The notes beneath the pieces were generated by a model, which worked only from the letters and a program-made list of their open reading frames with translations, did no database searches and was not told the origin of the DNA. The position numbers and the translations under genes are program-made. DNA of 64,000 bases, taken from the NCBI RefSeq assembly GCF_025567195.1, contig NZ_JAOQJF010000016.1:5979-69978 (forward strand), written 5' to 3'. This stretch comes from Alitiscatomonas aceti (lineage in GTDB: Bacteria > Bacillota > Clostridia > Lachnospirales > Lachnospiraceae). Below are positions 53,755 through 62,099 of this stretch, piece by piece; positions within the stretch are counted from its first letter, which is position 1, and each line of letters begins with the position of its first letter.

Positions 53755-54855
53755 ATGAATATATTTATCGGAATTCTTCTGCTCTGTGCCCTTCTGGGGC
53801 TCTGGGATAAAATTTCCGGAGGGAAAATGGGCCTGGCTGCTGAATTTGACGGCGGCCTGGCCTCCATGGCCTCTCTGGCCCTTTCCATCGTGGGGATCTA
53901 CTGCATCGGGGTCACGGCGGTCAGGAGCAATCCGGAGGCCATTGCCTCCTTTGCGTCCCGGCTGCCCTTTGACGCCTCCGTTCTGATCGGAAGCCTGCTG
54001 GCCCCCGACCTGGGCGGCCACGCCATTGCAAAGGAGCTGGCGGCCACTCCGGCCCTGGGGATCTATTCGGGAGTCATGGTATCCTCCTGTCTGGGAGCCA
54101 TGATCTCCTTTACCCTGCCCATTGCCCTGACGGTCATCCGTAGGGAGGATACCTCCCTGTTTATGCAGGGCAGCGTCTGGGGGATCGTAACGATCCCCGC
54201 GGGAGTGGCGGTGGGCGCTCTGCTCACCGGCCTGCCTGTGAAGGAGCTGGTCCGCAATCTTCTGCCGATCCTCCTTCTGTGCGCGGGTATCTGCCTGGCC
54301 CTCATAAAGGCCGCTGAGGCCACCATCCGGGTGCTGTCGGTGGTGGGGAACCTGGTGCGGATCGCCAGCCTGGTCCTGTTTGGCCTGGTGATGCTGGGGC
54401 TCTTCCTTCCCGCGTGCCAGATCGCATCGGACACCCTTATTTTTGAGTCCCTTACCATTGTGGTAAAGATCGCGGTGGTGGTGGCCGGATCCATGGTGGC
54501 GGCCTCTCTGATCCTCCGGTTTTTCCAGAAGGGGATCAGCCGGATCGCCGGATGGCTGGGGGTCAATTCCTATTCTGTGGTGGGACTGATCATCAGCCTG
54601 GCCACCTGTATTTCCATGATCCCAATGATGGAAAAAATGGATGACCGGGGAAAGGTGATGAACGCGGCCTTTGCGGTCAGCGGTTCCTTTGTGCTGGGCG
54701 GCCAGCTGGCCTTCATCGCCAGTGTGGAGCCGCCGTCTGTGGTTTCCGCCTTTATTGCCGCCAAGCTGGTGGGAGGAATCTGCGCAGCGGCCGCCGCCAT
54801 GGCGTTTGCACCGAAGTCCGGCGCTGGATCCGGGGAATCGGCATCCCTGGAGTAA
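53755..54855 (+). CDS. eutH: EutH family ethanolamine transporter-like protein
   Basis: A 366-residue membrane protein with about ten segments, matching EutH in length and in segments such as LLAPDLGGHAIAKELAAT and LGGQLAFIASVEPPSVV. EutH is a proposed ethanolamine permease of the eut operon. No other eut gene is in the window; it directly follows an aminopeptidase P gene, so its substrate may differ. The SD is poor (GGAG, 13 nt upstream), which suggests translational coupling. A strong terminator follows. Confidence 0.85.
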   Translation: MNIFIGILLLCALLGLWDKISGGKMGLAAEFDGGLASMASLALSIVGIYCIGVTAVRSNPEAIASFASRLPFDASVLIGSLLAPDLGGHAIAKELAATPALGIYSGVMVSSCLGAMISFTLPIALTVIRREDTSLFMQGSVWGIVTIPAGVAVGALLTGLPVKELVRNLLPILLLCAGICLALIKAAEATIRVLSVVGNLVRIASLVLFGLVMLGLFLPACQIASDTLIFESLTIVVKIAVVVAGSMVAASLILRFFQKGISRIAGWLGVNSYSVVGLIISLATCISMIPMMEKMDDRGKVMNAAFAVSGSFVLGGQLAFIASVEPPSVVSAFIAAKLVGGICAAAAAMAFAPKSGAGSGESASLE

Positions 54856-54918
54856 GAAAACAGCCGTCTGTCCCTGCCCTGTGAAGATCCGGGCGGGGGC
54901 GGGCAGCTGTTTTTTTTG
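54856..54918 (+). terminator. Terminator after eutH
   Basis: AAAACAGC (54857-54864) pairs with the GCTGTTTT that ends the hairpin, with an inner CTGCCC/GGGCAG arm, then a run of eight T. Confidence 0.85.
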
Positions 54919-55008
54919 CGGAGTGGGAGCGTTGGATATAATTTTAAATTATCACAAAAAATATAAAAACAGGAAAAATAAACTTTTTCTTACAAATCGA
55001 CAAATCCA

Positions 55009-55037
55009 TTTACAAACTTTAATTGGTATTGTACTAT
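55009..55037 (+). promoter_or_regulatory. Promoter of the lipoprotein gene
   Basis: TTTACA (55009-55014), 17-bp spacer and TACTAT (55032-55037), in a very A/T-rich stretch that starts near 54940. Confidence 0.6.
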
Positions 55038-55071
55038 GATTATATAAAATATGGGGAAGGAGGGAAATGTC

Positions 55072-55935
55072 ATGAAGAAGATATATGCGGCTGTTCTGGT
55101 TTTATTACTGGTTTCATGCGCCCCTAAGGAAGAGGCGGCTGTGGTGAAAACGCTTTCCATTGAGGATGTACCGAAGTCCGAAGAGACCCGGAAGCTGGAC
55201 CAGAAGGAGATCTATACACTGAAACGCCAGCTGGAACAGATTCCGGTTGCTTCCAGCGAGAAATTTTTTACTGGAGAGGTAACGGAATTTTTAAAAGGAT
55301 ATGAAAATACGGAGCTGGAGAGCCTGGAAGTGGTCCAGGACACGCTGTCTCTGATACCGGGAAAAAATAAAAAGTCGCTGTACAATCTGAGTTCCCGGGT
55401 CCGTCTTGTGACAGACAGAATAAGGGATGAGGAGGGGATGAAACAGGCAGACCGCCTTGCGGAGGAAATTACAGACTTTTTGAAACAATACAGCTATGTT
55501 GGGTTAAAATCAAAAGATGTGTGGGTAAAGATATATAACCGGAATGAAGAGGTATTGTCGGATATGCAGAGTAGCGTGTCCATTTTAAATGAGACCATGT
55601 TTGTGGAAATACCAGAGGACGAATATGAAATCCAGACCCGGGCGTTTAAATATGCTGGAAACGGACGGAAGTTTCAACTGAATAAGTTCGGTCCGCTGAG
55701 CGGAACTGGGGAATTATATGTGGAGTATGCGGTGGATGACGGCTATTTTGACTTTGACGATCTGGACGGCAGTATTGCCGGACTGGAGGCCGTTGGTGAG
55801 GATATCCGGGAATATCTTTTGTCGTCGGAAAAAACGGAAAAATATATGGAATCCCATCATTTGAATGTTTTAACCATTTCCTTTTACAGCGGGAATTTTG
55901 ACGATGACTATGTGACGTTTAACTTCGATATATAG
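55072..55935 (+). CDS. Unrecognised lipoprotein
   Basis: A 287-residue protein starting at ATG 55072 behind AAGGAGGG. The signal peptide MKKIYAAVLVLLLVSC ends in a lipobox-like LVSC (Cys16). The mature part is charged and has no family I know; it is mostly helical by look, with Glu/Lys-rich segments, then a more beta-like C-terminal half (TGELYVEYAVDDGYFDFDDL). Base and codon use is more A/T-rich than in the flanking genes, which may point to transfer. A small membrane-protein gene follows. Confidence 0.75.
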   Translation: MKKIYAAVLVLLLVSCAPKEEAAVVKTLSIEDVPKSEETRKLDQKEIYTLKRQLEQIPVASSEKFFTGEVTEFLKGYENTELESLEVVQDTLSLIPGKNKKSLYNLSSRVRLVTDRIRDEEGMKQADRLAEEITDFLKQYSYVGLKSKDVWVKIYNRNEEVLSDMQSSVSILNETMFVEIPEDEYEIQTRAFKYAGNGRKFQLNKFGPLSGTGELYVEYAVDDGYFDFDDLDGSIAGLEAVGEDIREYLLSSEKTEKYMESHHLNVLTISFYSGNFDDDYVTFNFDI

Positions 55936-56042
55936 GGATATGTCCAGGTCTCCTGGATCATGGCAAAATGGAGGAGGAAAGAAGGATTTCTTTTGCTGCA
56001 TTCCCGATGTGGGGGTAAAACCGGATTCTGGAGGGGATATAA

Positions 56043-56300
56043 ATGGATGGGTTTATTTTTACGATTCTGCTGTTTTTTGTGTTTCTTATACTCATGGTAT
56101 TTTTAATTTTTAGCCTGAAAGGGAAACCGGCCATGTATCTGACTGCCATCACTGCGACTTTATCTGCATGGTTTATCGGACTGGTTCTGGATGCAAATAT
56201 TGATTTTATGCCCGCAGGCTTTTTAAATCTCCGGGTACTGTTTCCCATATTGGCTATGGGGCTTTGTATTTTAAATGCGGTCAGTAAAAAATCCGACTGA
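56043..56300 (+). CDS. Small unrecognised membrane protein
   Basis: An 85-residue protein with three hydrophobic segments (FIFTILLFFVFLILMVFLIF, AMYLTAITATLSAWFIGLVL, VLFPILAMGLCILNAV) and a basic end. GGAGGGGATATAA precedes the ATG, a strong SD. It lies 107 bp after the lipoprotein gene and shares its A/T-rich character. No family is recognised. A strong terminator follows. Confidence 0.7.
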   Translation: MDGFIFTILLFFVFLILMVFLIFSLKGKPAMYLTAITATLSAWFIGLVLDANIDFMPAGFLNLRVLFPILAMGLCILNAVSKKSD

Positions 56301-56306
56301 GAATGA

Positions 56307-56366
56307 TAAAAGCACTGGAATACGCGCCGGATCCAGCCTCCGGATCAAGGGATATTCCAGTGCTTT
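56307..56366. terminator. Bidirectional terminator
   Basis: AAAGCACTGGAATA pairs with TATTCCAGTGCTTT, with an inner CCGGATCC arm. It separates the small membrane-protein gene from the minus-strand ABC exporter. Confidence 0.85.
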
Positions 56367-56400
56367 GTCTATTTAAGCCGGAAGGAACTGCAAGGCCTCC

Positions 56401-58140
56401 CTACCTGTACTGTGCCTGGTGCATCTCATAGTAAAACCCTTTCTGGCGCATCAGCTCCTCATGGGTGCCCCGCTCTACCACGTTTCCGTCCCGCACCACC
56501 AGGATGCAGTCGGCATTCCGGATGGTGGAGAGCCGGTGGGCCACCACGAAGCAGGTCTTGTCTGCCATCAAGGCCCGCATGGCGGCCTGGATCTGGTGCT
56601 CGGTCCGTGTGTCCACGTTGGAGGTGGCTTCGTCCAGGATCAGCATGGGCGTCTGCATCAGCAGGGCCCTGGCAATGGTCAGAAGCTGCTTCTGGCCTTT
56701 GGATATATTGGTTCCGTCGTCGATGAGGAGCGTATCATAGCCCTGGGGAAGGCTTTCGATGTAGGTGTGGATCCTGGCCGCCTTTGCCGCGGCGATCACC
56801 TCTTCCCTGGTGGCGTCGGGCCGCCCGTAGGCGATATTTTCGTAGATGGTGCCGTAAAAGAGCCAGGTGTCCTGGAGGACCATGGAGTAGGAAAGCCGGA
56901 GGCTTTTCCGGGTGATATCGGAAATATTCCGGCCATCCACCAGGATGGAGCCGCTGTCGATGTCATAAAACCGCATCAGCAGATTGATGAAGGTGGTCTT
57001 TCCGGCTCCTGTGGGACCAACGATGGCGATGAGGCTGCCCTTTGGGGCCTTCATGCTGAAATCCTTTAAGATCACCTGGTCCTTCTGGTATCCAAAGCTC
57101 ACATGGGAAAGCTCCACGTCGCCCTGGGCGTTTTCCAGCGGAGCGGCGCTTTCCAGATCTGCCGGCTCCGGGGGCTCGTCGATGACCTTAAAGACCCGCT
57201 CTGCCGCCGCCAGGGAGGACTGGAGCTCGCCGTAGATCTCTGCGATCTCCCGGATGGGTCCGGTGAACTTCCTGGAGTAGAGCACGAAGGCAGAGATGCT
57301 GCCGATGCTGATGGAGCCATGGAGATACAGGATGGCTCCGAACACGGAGATCAGGGCCAGGGCCAGGTTGTTGATGGCGTTGGTGGCCGGGCCCATGATG
57401 CTGGCATAGTAGTCGGTCTTATAGTAGGCGTCCACCAGCTTCTTATTCTGCACGTCCATGTCCTGAATGACACGTTCCTCCTGGGTATAGGCCCGGAGGG
57501 TCTTCTGGCCGGAGATCATTTCCTCCACATAGCCGTTTAACTCTCCAGCGGCCCTGGATCTGGCCCGGAACATGGGCTGTACCATGTGGGTCAGATAGGA
57601 GGCCAGAAGAAGGGCCAGGGGGATGGTGACGGCAAAGACCAGGACCAGCCTGGGGCTTAAGCGCAGCATCATCACCAGGGAGCCGACGATGGTGACGGAG
57701 CTGGACACCACCTGGACCACGTCGTTGGATAGGGAGGCGTTGATGGTGTCGATATCATAGGAAATGCGGCTTAAGATGTCTCCGGTGGTGGTGCCGTCGA
57801 AAAAGCTCACGGGAAGAGTCACCAGATGGTTGAAGGTATCCTTTCTTAATGTATAGGTGATCCGTCTGGATAGGGTGATCATGGATACGTTGACCGCATA
57901 GCTCATAAGAGAGCTGGACACATAAAACAGCAGCATAAAGGCCGCATACTTATAAACTCCAGGCAGATCCATGCTCCCGTCCATGCCCTCGGCGATGAGG
58001 TTGATGGCAGTGCCGGACAGCCTGGGACCGGCCAGGGCCAGAAGATTCCCCAGGAAGGACAGGGAGAGGATAAAGGCCAGCTGGCGCTTGTGCTGGAGCA
58101 GATAACCGAATATGCGGATCAGAGTGGCTTTTCGTTTCAC
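56401..58140 (-). CDS. ABC exporter half-transporter, second subunit
   Basis: A 579-residue protein: six membrane segments (residues about 20-310) followed by an ATPase domain. Walker A IVGPTGAGKTT lies near 375, signature TNISKGQKQLLTIARA, Walker B MLILDEATSNVDTRTE and H-loop AHRLST. SKGQ replaces the usual SGGQ in the signature, a sign of the asymmetric sites of heterodimeric exporters. The start overlaps the end of the partner gene by 4 bp (ATGA). It forms a heterodimer with the next protein and exports drugs or peptides. Confidence 0.92.
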   Translation of the reverse strand: MKRKATLIRIFGYLLQHKRQLAFILSLSFLGNLLALAGPRLSGTAINLIAEGMDGSMDLPGVYKYAAFMLLFYVSSSLMSYAVNVSMITLSRRITYTLRKDTFNHLVTLPVSFFDGTTTGDILSRISYDIDTINASLSNDVVQVVSSSVTIVGSLVMMLRLSPRLVLVFAVTIPLALLLASYLTHMVQPMFRARSRAAGELNGYVEEMISGQKTLRAYTQEERVIQDMDVQNKKLVDAYYKTDYYASIMGPATNAINNLALALISVFGAILYLHGSISIGSISAFVLYSRKFTGPIREIAEIYGELQSSLAAAERVFKVIDEPPEPADLESAAPLENAQGDVELSHVSFGYQKDQVILKDFSMKAPKGSLIAIVGPTGAGKTTFINLLMRFYDIDSGSILVDGRNISDITRKSLRLSYSMVLQDTWLFYGTIYENIAYGRPDATREEVIAAAKAARIHTYIESLPQGYDTLLIDDGTNISKGQKQLLTIARALLMQTPMLILDEATSNVDTRTEHQIQAAMRALMADKTCFVVAHRLSTIRNADCILVVRDGNVVERGTHEELMRQKGFYYEMHQAQYR

Positions 58141-59897
58141 AGGTCCTCACCTCCCATCTGGATCGTACTGATCTCACGGTATGCGTCACACGTCTTTAAA
58201 AGCTCCTCATGGGTCCCCAGCCCCTGGGGAATGCCGTCCTCCAGCACCAGGATCTTATCACAGTGCATGATGGAGCTGATGCGCTGGGCAATGATGATGG
58301 TGGTGGTGCCGGAGAAGGACTGGGACAGGCTCCGGCGGAAGGCGGCGTCGGTCTTATAATCCAGGGCGCTGGAGGAGTCGTCCAGGATCAGAAATTCCGG
58401 TCTGCCGGCCAGGGCCCTGGCAATGAGGACCCGCTGCTTCTGGCCGCCGCTTAAGTTGACGCCCTTGACTGCGATGGGCTTTTCATAGCCGCCGGATCCT
58501 GCAATGAAGGAGGCCGCCTGGGCCACCTCCACAGCCCGGTCGATGGCATCCATATCCAGCTTACGGCCCATGTCGATGTTATTCAGGAGACTGTCCTTAA
58601 ACAGAACGTCATTCTGGAACACCACGCCGAATTTCTGACGCAGCTCCTTTAAGGGGAAGGTGGAGATATCCCGGCCGTCGATGCGGATCTGGCCGCTGTC
58701 GATGTCGTAAAGGCGTAAAAGAAGCTGGGCCAGGGTGCTCTTTCCGGCTCCTGTGGGGCCGATGATGCCTAAGGACTGGCCATGCTCCAGGGAAAAGCTC
58801 AGATCCGACAGATTATAGGCACGTTTATTATAGGAAAAGGACACATGATCAAATTCCATGTGGGGCGGACGTTTCCCGGAGGCCATGTCCGGAGCGTCTG
58901 GACTGGCGCCGGGGGCAGTCTCAGGCCGGCCAGTCCAGGGGCGGATCTCCATGTCCTGGGGCGTCATCATGACCTCCTCCACACGGCCTGCGCTGGCAAT
59001 GGCCTTGGAGGACATGGTGATCAGACGGGAGATGGCCATGACGGAATTTAAGATAATGGTGAAATAGGTAAGGAAGGCCACGATGGCCCCGGGCTTCATA
59101 GCTCCTGTGGAGACACGCCATGCCCCCACCACGATCACCGCAGCCAGTCCTGTGTTTAACATCAGATTGATCAGGGGACCGGAGGCGGCCATGGTGATGC
59201 TGGCCTTAGCCTCAGCGGCGTTTAAGCGGCTGTTGACCGTTTCATACCGGTCCTTTTCATATTCTGTGCGGCTTAAGGCCTTAATGACCCGGATCCCGGT
59301 GGCGTTTTCCCGCACCACGCGGATCATGGCGTCAGCGGCGATCTGGGCCTTCCCGAACAAGGGGATGCTTTTCCGGCTGATCCTTGCCACCGCCAGGATC
59401 ATAAAGGGGATCAGGAAGCAGAGAATGGCAGAGAGCCAGGGATCGATGAACATAGTCACCACCACGCCGCCCAGCATCAGGATCGGCGCACGGACGCCCA
59501 TGCGCTGGATCATGTTCAGGGTCCGGTGCAGGTTGTAGGTATCTGTGGTCATACGGGTCACCAGGGATGGGATCGTAAAGGCATCCACCTGGCTGCTGGA
59601 AAGATAGGAGATCTTATAGAAAAGGTCGTGGCGGAGGGCCTCGATGGAATCCCTGGAAACGGCGGAGGCCACCCGGTTGGCCCAGACGTTGCAGACGAGG
59701 ACCAGAGCGGCGCAGACCGCCATCATAAGTCCCCAGCGGATCACCAGGCCGATGTCGTTTCTGGGAGTTACCTCATCAATAATATAAGAAAGGATATAGG
59801 GGATCATCAGATCCAGGATGGTGCCGGTGAACTTGATGGTGAAGCCAAAGATCATCGTAGGGATGTGGGGCTTCACATAGCGGATCACATATTTCAT
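58137..59897 (-). CDS. ABC exporter half-transporter, first subunit
   Basis: A 586-residue protein with six membrane segments and an ATPase domain. Walker A IIGPTGAGKST lies near 380, signature NLSGGQKQRVLIARAL, Walker B LILDDSSSALDYKTDA. The residue after Walker B is Asp, not the usual catalytic Glu, so this subunit likely carries the degenerate site paired with SKGQ of its partner. It starts within the marR stop overlap (4 bp) and ends within the partner start. The substrate is unknown. Confidence 0.92.
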   Translation of the reverse strand: MKYVIRYVKPHIPTMIFGFTIKFTGTILDLMIPYILSYIIDEVTPRNDIGLVIRWGLMMAVCAALVLVCNVWANRVASAVSRDSIEALRHDLFYKISYLSSSQVDAFTIPSLVTRMTTDTYNLHRTLNMIQRMGVRAPILMLGGVVVTMFIDPWLSAILCFLIPFMILAVARISRKSIPLFGKAQIAADAMIRVVRENATGIRVIKALSRTEYEKDRYETVNSRLNAAEAKASITMAASGPLINLMLNTGLAAVIVVGAWRVSTGAMKPGAIVAFLTYFTIILNSVMAISRLITMSSKAIASAGRVEEVMMTPQDMEIRPWTGRPETAPGASPDAPDMASGKRPPHMEFDHVSFSYNKRAYNLSDLSFSLEHGQSLGIIGPTGAGKSTLAQLLLRLYDIDSGQIRIDGRDISTFPLKELRQKFGVVFQNDVLFKDSLLNNIDMGRKLDMDAIDRAVEVAQAASFIAGSGGYEKPIAVKGVNLSGGQKQRVLIARALAGRPEFLILDDSSSALDYKTDAAFRRSLSQSFSGTTTIIIAQRISSIMHCDKILVLEDGIPQGLGTHEELLKTCDAYREISTIQMGGEDL

Positions 59898-60355
59898 GGA
59901 CGGACCTCCTTTTCCGGAGCAGGGGCGGCTGCCAGCGCCTTCCCTTTTTCCAGCATACGGCCCAGGAGCTGGTCCAGAAGCTCCCGTTCTTCAGTGGAAA
60001 AGTCTCCAGTGACCTGGTCGAAGAACTGCTCTGAAAGGCCCTTTCCCTGGGAGTGGATCTCCAGCGCAGGGGGCAGGGCGCGCACATTTTTGGAACGGGC
60101 GTCGTTCTCGTCCTCAGTGCGGACCAGATAGCCCTTGGCCTCCAGCTTCTGGAGGATCCGGGAGATCATGGCTTTATCGACGCCCATCTCGTCGGCCAGG
60201 TGACGCTGGCTGACCTCTCCATGGAAGCCCACATGGCGCAGGAGCTGGAGCTCCGACTGGGTCAGCTCCGGCTGCTCCATGCGGCTGGCGGCGTATTTCT
60301 GACTCTGGCGGTAGAGGCGGCGTATCTTTTTATAGGTGCTGACAGACTGTTCCAT
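59894..60355 (-). CDS. MarR family transcriptional regulator
   Basis: A 153-residue winged-helix protein (ELTQSELQLLRHVGFHGEVS, RHLADEMGVDKAMISRILQK, GYLVRTEDENDARSKNVRAL with the wing Asp-x-Arg). It is first in the operon with the ABC exporter pair, all joined by 4-bp overlaps. Its promoter carries two palindromes that fit MarR operators, so it probably represses itself and the exporter until a ligand binds. The SD is AAAAGGGAGGGATC before ATG 60355. Confidence 0.92.
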   Translation of the reverse strand: MEQSVSTYKKIRRLYRQSQKYAASRMEQPELTQSELQLLRHVGFHGEVSQRHLADEMGVDKAMISRILQKLEAKGYLVRTEDENDARSKNVRALPPALEIHSQGKGLSEQFFDQVTGDFSTEERELLDQLLGRMLEKGKALAAAPAPEKEVRP

Positions 60356-60385
60356 AAGATCCCTCCCTTTTCTGATACGGAAATC

Positions 60386-60427
60386 GTTGATAAGTCAATT
60401 ATAATCCAGAACAGTTGATATGTCAAC
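60386..60427 (-). promoter_or_regulatory. marR promoter with two palindromic operators
   Basis: Minus strand: TTGACA (60426-60421), 17-bp spacer, TATAAT (60403-60398). Two related 14-bp palindromes, GTTGATATGTCAAC (60414-60427, over the -35) and GTTGATAAGTCAAT (60386-60399, over and after the -10), lie 28 bp apart centre to centre. Protein binding at either would block RNA polymerase. Confidence 0.85.
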
Positions 60428-60458
60428 GGAAAGGTGGACGAAATGGCGGTGAATCCCA

Positions 60459-60487
60459 TTGACACCTATGGAAGAATATAGTAAAAT
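60459..60487 (+). promoter_or_regulatory. Promoter of the CNNM-type gene
   Basis: TTGACA (60459-60464), 17-bp spacer and TAAAAT (60482-60487). A GCCGG...GCCGGC hairpin lies in the leader. Confidence 0.8.
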
Positions 60488-60566
60488 TGGGGCTGTATAC
60501 ATAAAAACCAGCCGGAGTTTTTTCGCCGGCCAGACCAAAAACATATAGAAATAGGAGTTGATTTTC

Positions 60567-61844
60567 TTGGATTCAGGGCAAGCCCTGCAGATACTCATTG
60601 TAATCGGGCTATTGGCATTATCAGCATTTTTTTCATCATCGGAAACGGCGATGATGGCAGTCAACAAGATCCGCGTAAGGAATCTGGCGGACGCAGGCTT
60701 AAGCAGCGCCCAGACCTTGATGAAGGTACTGGATAACCAGCCGAAGATGTTAAGCGCGATCCTGATCGGCAACAATATTGTAAATATCTCCGCCTCGTCT
60801 CTGGCGACGATCCTCGTGACACGCGCCTTCGGAGACATGTATGTGGGTGTTGGAACGGGGATCCTGACGCTGTTGGTCCTGATCTTCGGCGAGATCACCC
60901 CAAAGACCAGCGCCACCCTTTATTCGGAGACCATGGCCCTCAGGTTTGCAAAACCCATTTACATGATCATGCAGGTACTGACGCCGGTGATCTTCATCGT
61001 AGATAAGCTGTCCCAGGGCGTTCTCCGCCTGCTCCATGTGGACCCCAATAAAAAGCAGGACGCCATCACAGAGGATGAGCTGCGTACCATTGTGGAGGTG
61101 AGCCACGAGGAGGGGGTCATCGAGTCGGACGAAAAGAAGATGATCTACAACGTGTTCGACTTTGGGGATTCAGTGGCCAAGGATATTATGGTGCCCCGGA
61201 TCGATATGACCTTTATCGACGTGGACGCCACCTTCAGCGAGGTGATCGAGGTCTTCCGGGAGGTGAAATATACCCGGTATCCGGTCTATGAGGAGACTAC
61301 GGACAATGTGATCGGGATCATCAACATCAAGGACCTTCTGCTGACAGAAAATCAGAAAAAATTCTGCATCCGGGATTATCTCCGGGAGCCGTTATATACC
61401 TATGAATTCAAAAAGACTGCGGAGCTGATGGTGGAGCTTAGGAAGACCCAGAACAACATCGCCATCGTCCTGGACGAGTACGGGGCCACGGCAGGCCTCA
61501 TTACCCTGGAGGATATGCTGGAGGAGATCGTGGGCGAGATCCGCGATGAGTACGATGAGGACGAGGAGGATCTGATCCGCCGGATCGGACCCAGGGAATA
61601 CGTGGTGGAGGCGGCCATGAAGCTGGATGACTTAAACGACCAGCTGGGCCTGGACCTGGAATCCGAGGACTACGATTCCATCGGAGGCTTTATCATCGGC
61701 CTTCTGGATCATCTGCCGGAGGAGGGGGAGGAAGTCACCCATAAAACTCTCCGCTTTGTGGTGGATAAGGTGGACCGGAACCGGATCGATAAGATCCATC
61801 TTTACATTCAGGAGGAAGAAACGGAATCAGAATCCGTTAAATAA
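60567..61844 (+). CDS. CNNM/CorC-type membrane protein (hemolysin family)
   Basis: A 425-residue protein with a DUF21/CNNM membrane domain (residues about 1-190; LSAFFSSSETAMMAVNKIRVR, GEITPKTSATLYSE), a CBS pair (about 205-325; DIMVPRIDMTFIDVD, VLDEYGATAGLITLEDMLEE) and a C-terminal CorC/HlyC domain. The family handles Mg2+ or other divalent ions. The start is taken as TTG 60567 (MDSGQALQI) at 9 nt from AGGAG; TTG 60558 is adjacent to the SD. The C-terminal end is acidic. It diverges from marR. Confidence 0.9.
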   Translation: MDSGQALQILIVIGLLALSAFFSSSETAMMAVNKIRVRNLADAGLSSAQTLMKVLDNQPKMLSAILIGNNIVNISASSLATILVTRAFGDMYVGVGTGILTLLVLIFGEITPKTSATLYSETMALRFAKPIYMIMQVLTPVIFIVDKLSQGVLRLLHVDPNKKQDAITEDELRTIVEVSHEEGVIESDEKKMIYNVFDFGDSVAKDIMVPRIDMTFIDVDATFSEVIEVFREVKYTRYPVYEETTDNVIGIINIKDLLLTENQKKFCIRDYLREPLYTYEFKKTAELMVELRKTQNNIAIVLDEYGATAGLITLEDMLEEIVGEIRDEYDEDEEDLIRRIGPREYVVEAAMKLDDLNDQLGLDLESEDYDSIGGFIIGLLDHLPEEGEEVTHKTLRFVVDKVDRNRIDKIHLYIQEEETESESVK

Positions 61845-61878
61845 TTGTAAAGAAAATTAAAAATGTGGGAAAGTGCTA

Positions 61879-61907
61879 TTGACTTTTTCTTTTTTACCAG
61901 TTATATT
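61879..61907 (+). promoter_or_regulatory. Promoter of the second riboswitch leader
   Basis: TTGACT (61879-61884), 17-bp spacer and TATATT (61902-61907). The aptamer starts a few bases downstream. Confidence 0.8.
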
Positions 61908-61911
61908 CTCT

Positions 61912-61999
61912 TCAAAAGGGAGTAGTTGAAATGCATGGTCAACAAACGCGGCGGAAACGTCTGGCTGTGCATACCGGTTCTGGTAACGAGACTTTTTGC
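61912..61999 (+). ncRNA. yybP-ykoY-like Mn2+ riboswitch aptamer upstream of a decarboxylase gene
   Basis: The leader reads TCAAAAGGGAGTAGTTGAAA, then ATGGTCAACAAACGC, a GGCGGAAACGTC hairpin, a TACC-GGTTCT-GGTA hairpin, and AACGAGACTTTTTGC. GGGAGTAG near the 5' end, GTCAACA in the middle and an ACGAGAC segment that pairs AAAAG with CTTTT in P1 are the marks of the yybP-ykoY Mn2+ riboswitch. The 3' arm overlaps the terminator stem, so ligand binding would prevent termination. Its gene is not an obvious Mn2+ exporter. Confidence 0.75.
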
Positions 62000-62032
62000 A
62001 GGCGGGCGACGTCTGCAAAAGGTCTTTTTTTT
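61989..62032 (+). terminator. Expression-platform terminator of the second riboswitch
   Basis: GACTTTTTGCAG pairs with CTGCAAAAGGTC and is followed by eight T (to 62032). The left arm is the 3' part of the aptamer's P1. Confidence 0.85.
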
Positions 62033-62099
62033 ACGCAGGCATCCGGTTTTAACTCCTGGAAAATAAGTCAATACTTTCAGTATCTAAGGAGGAAGCAGT

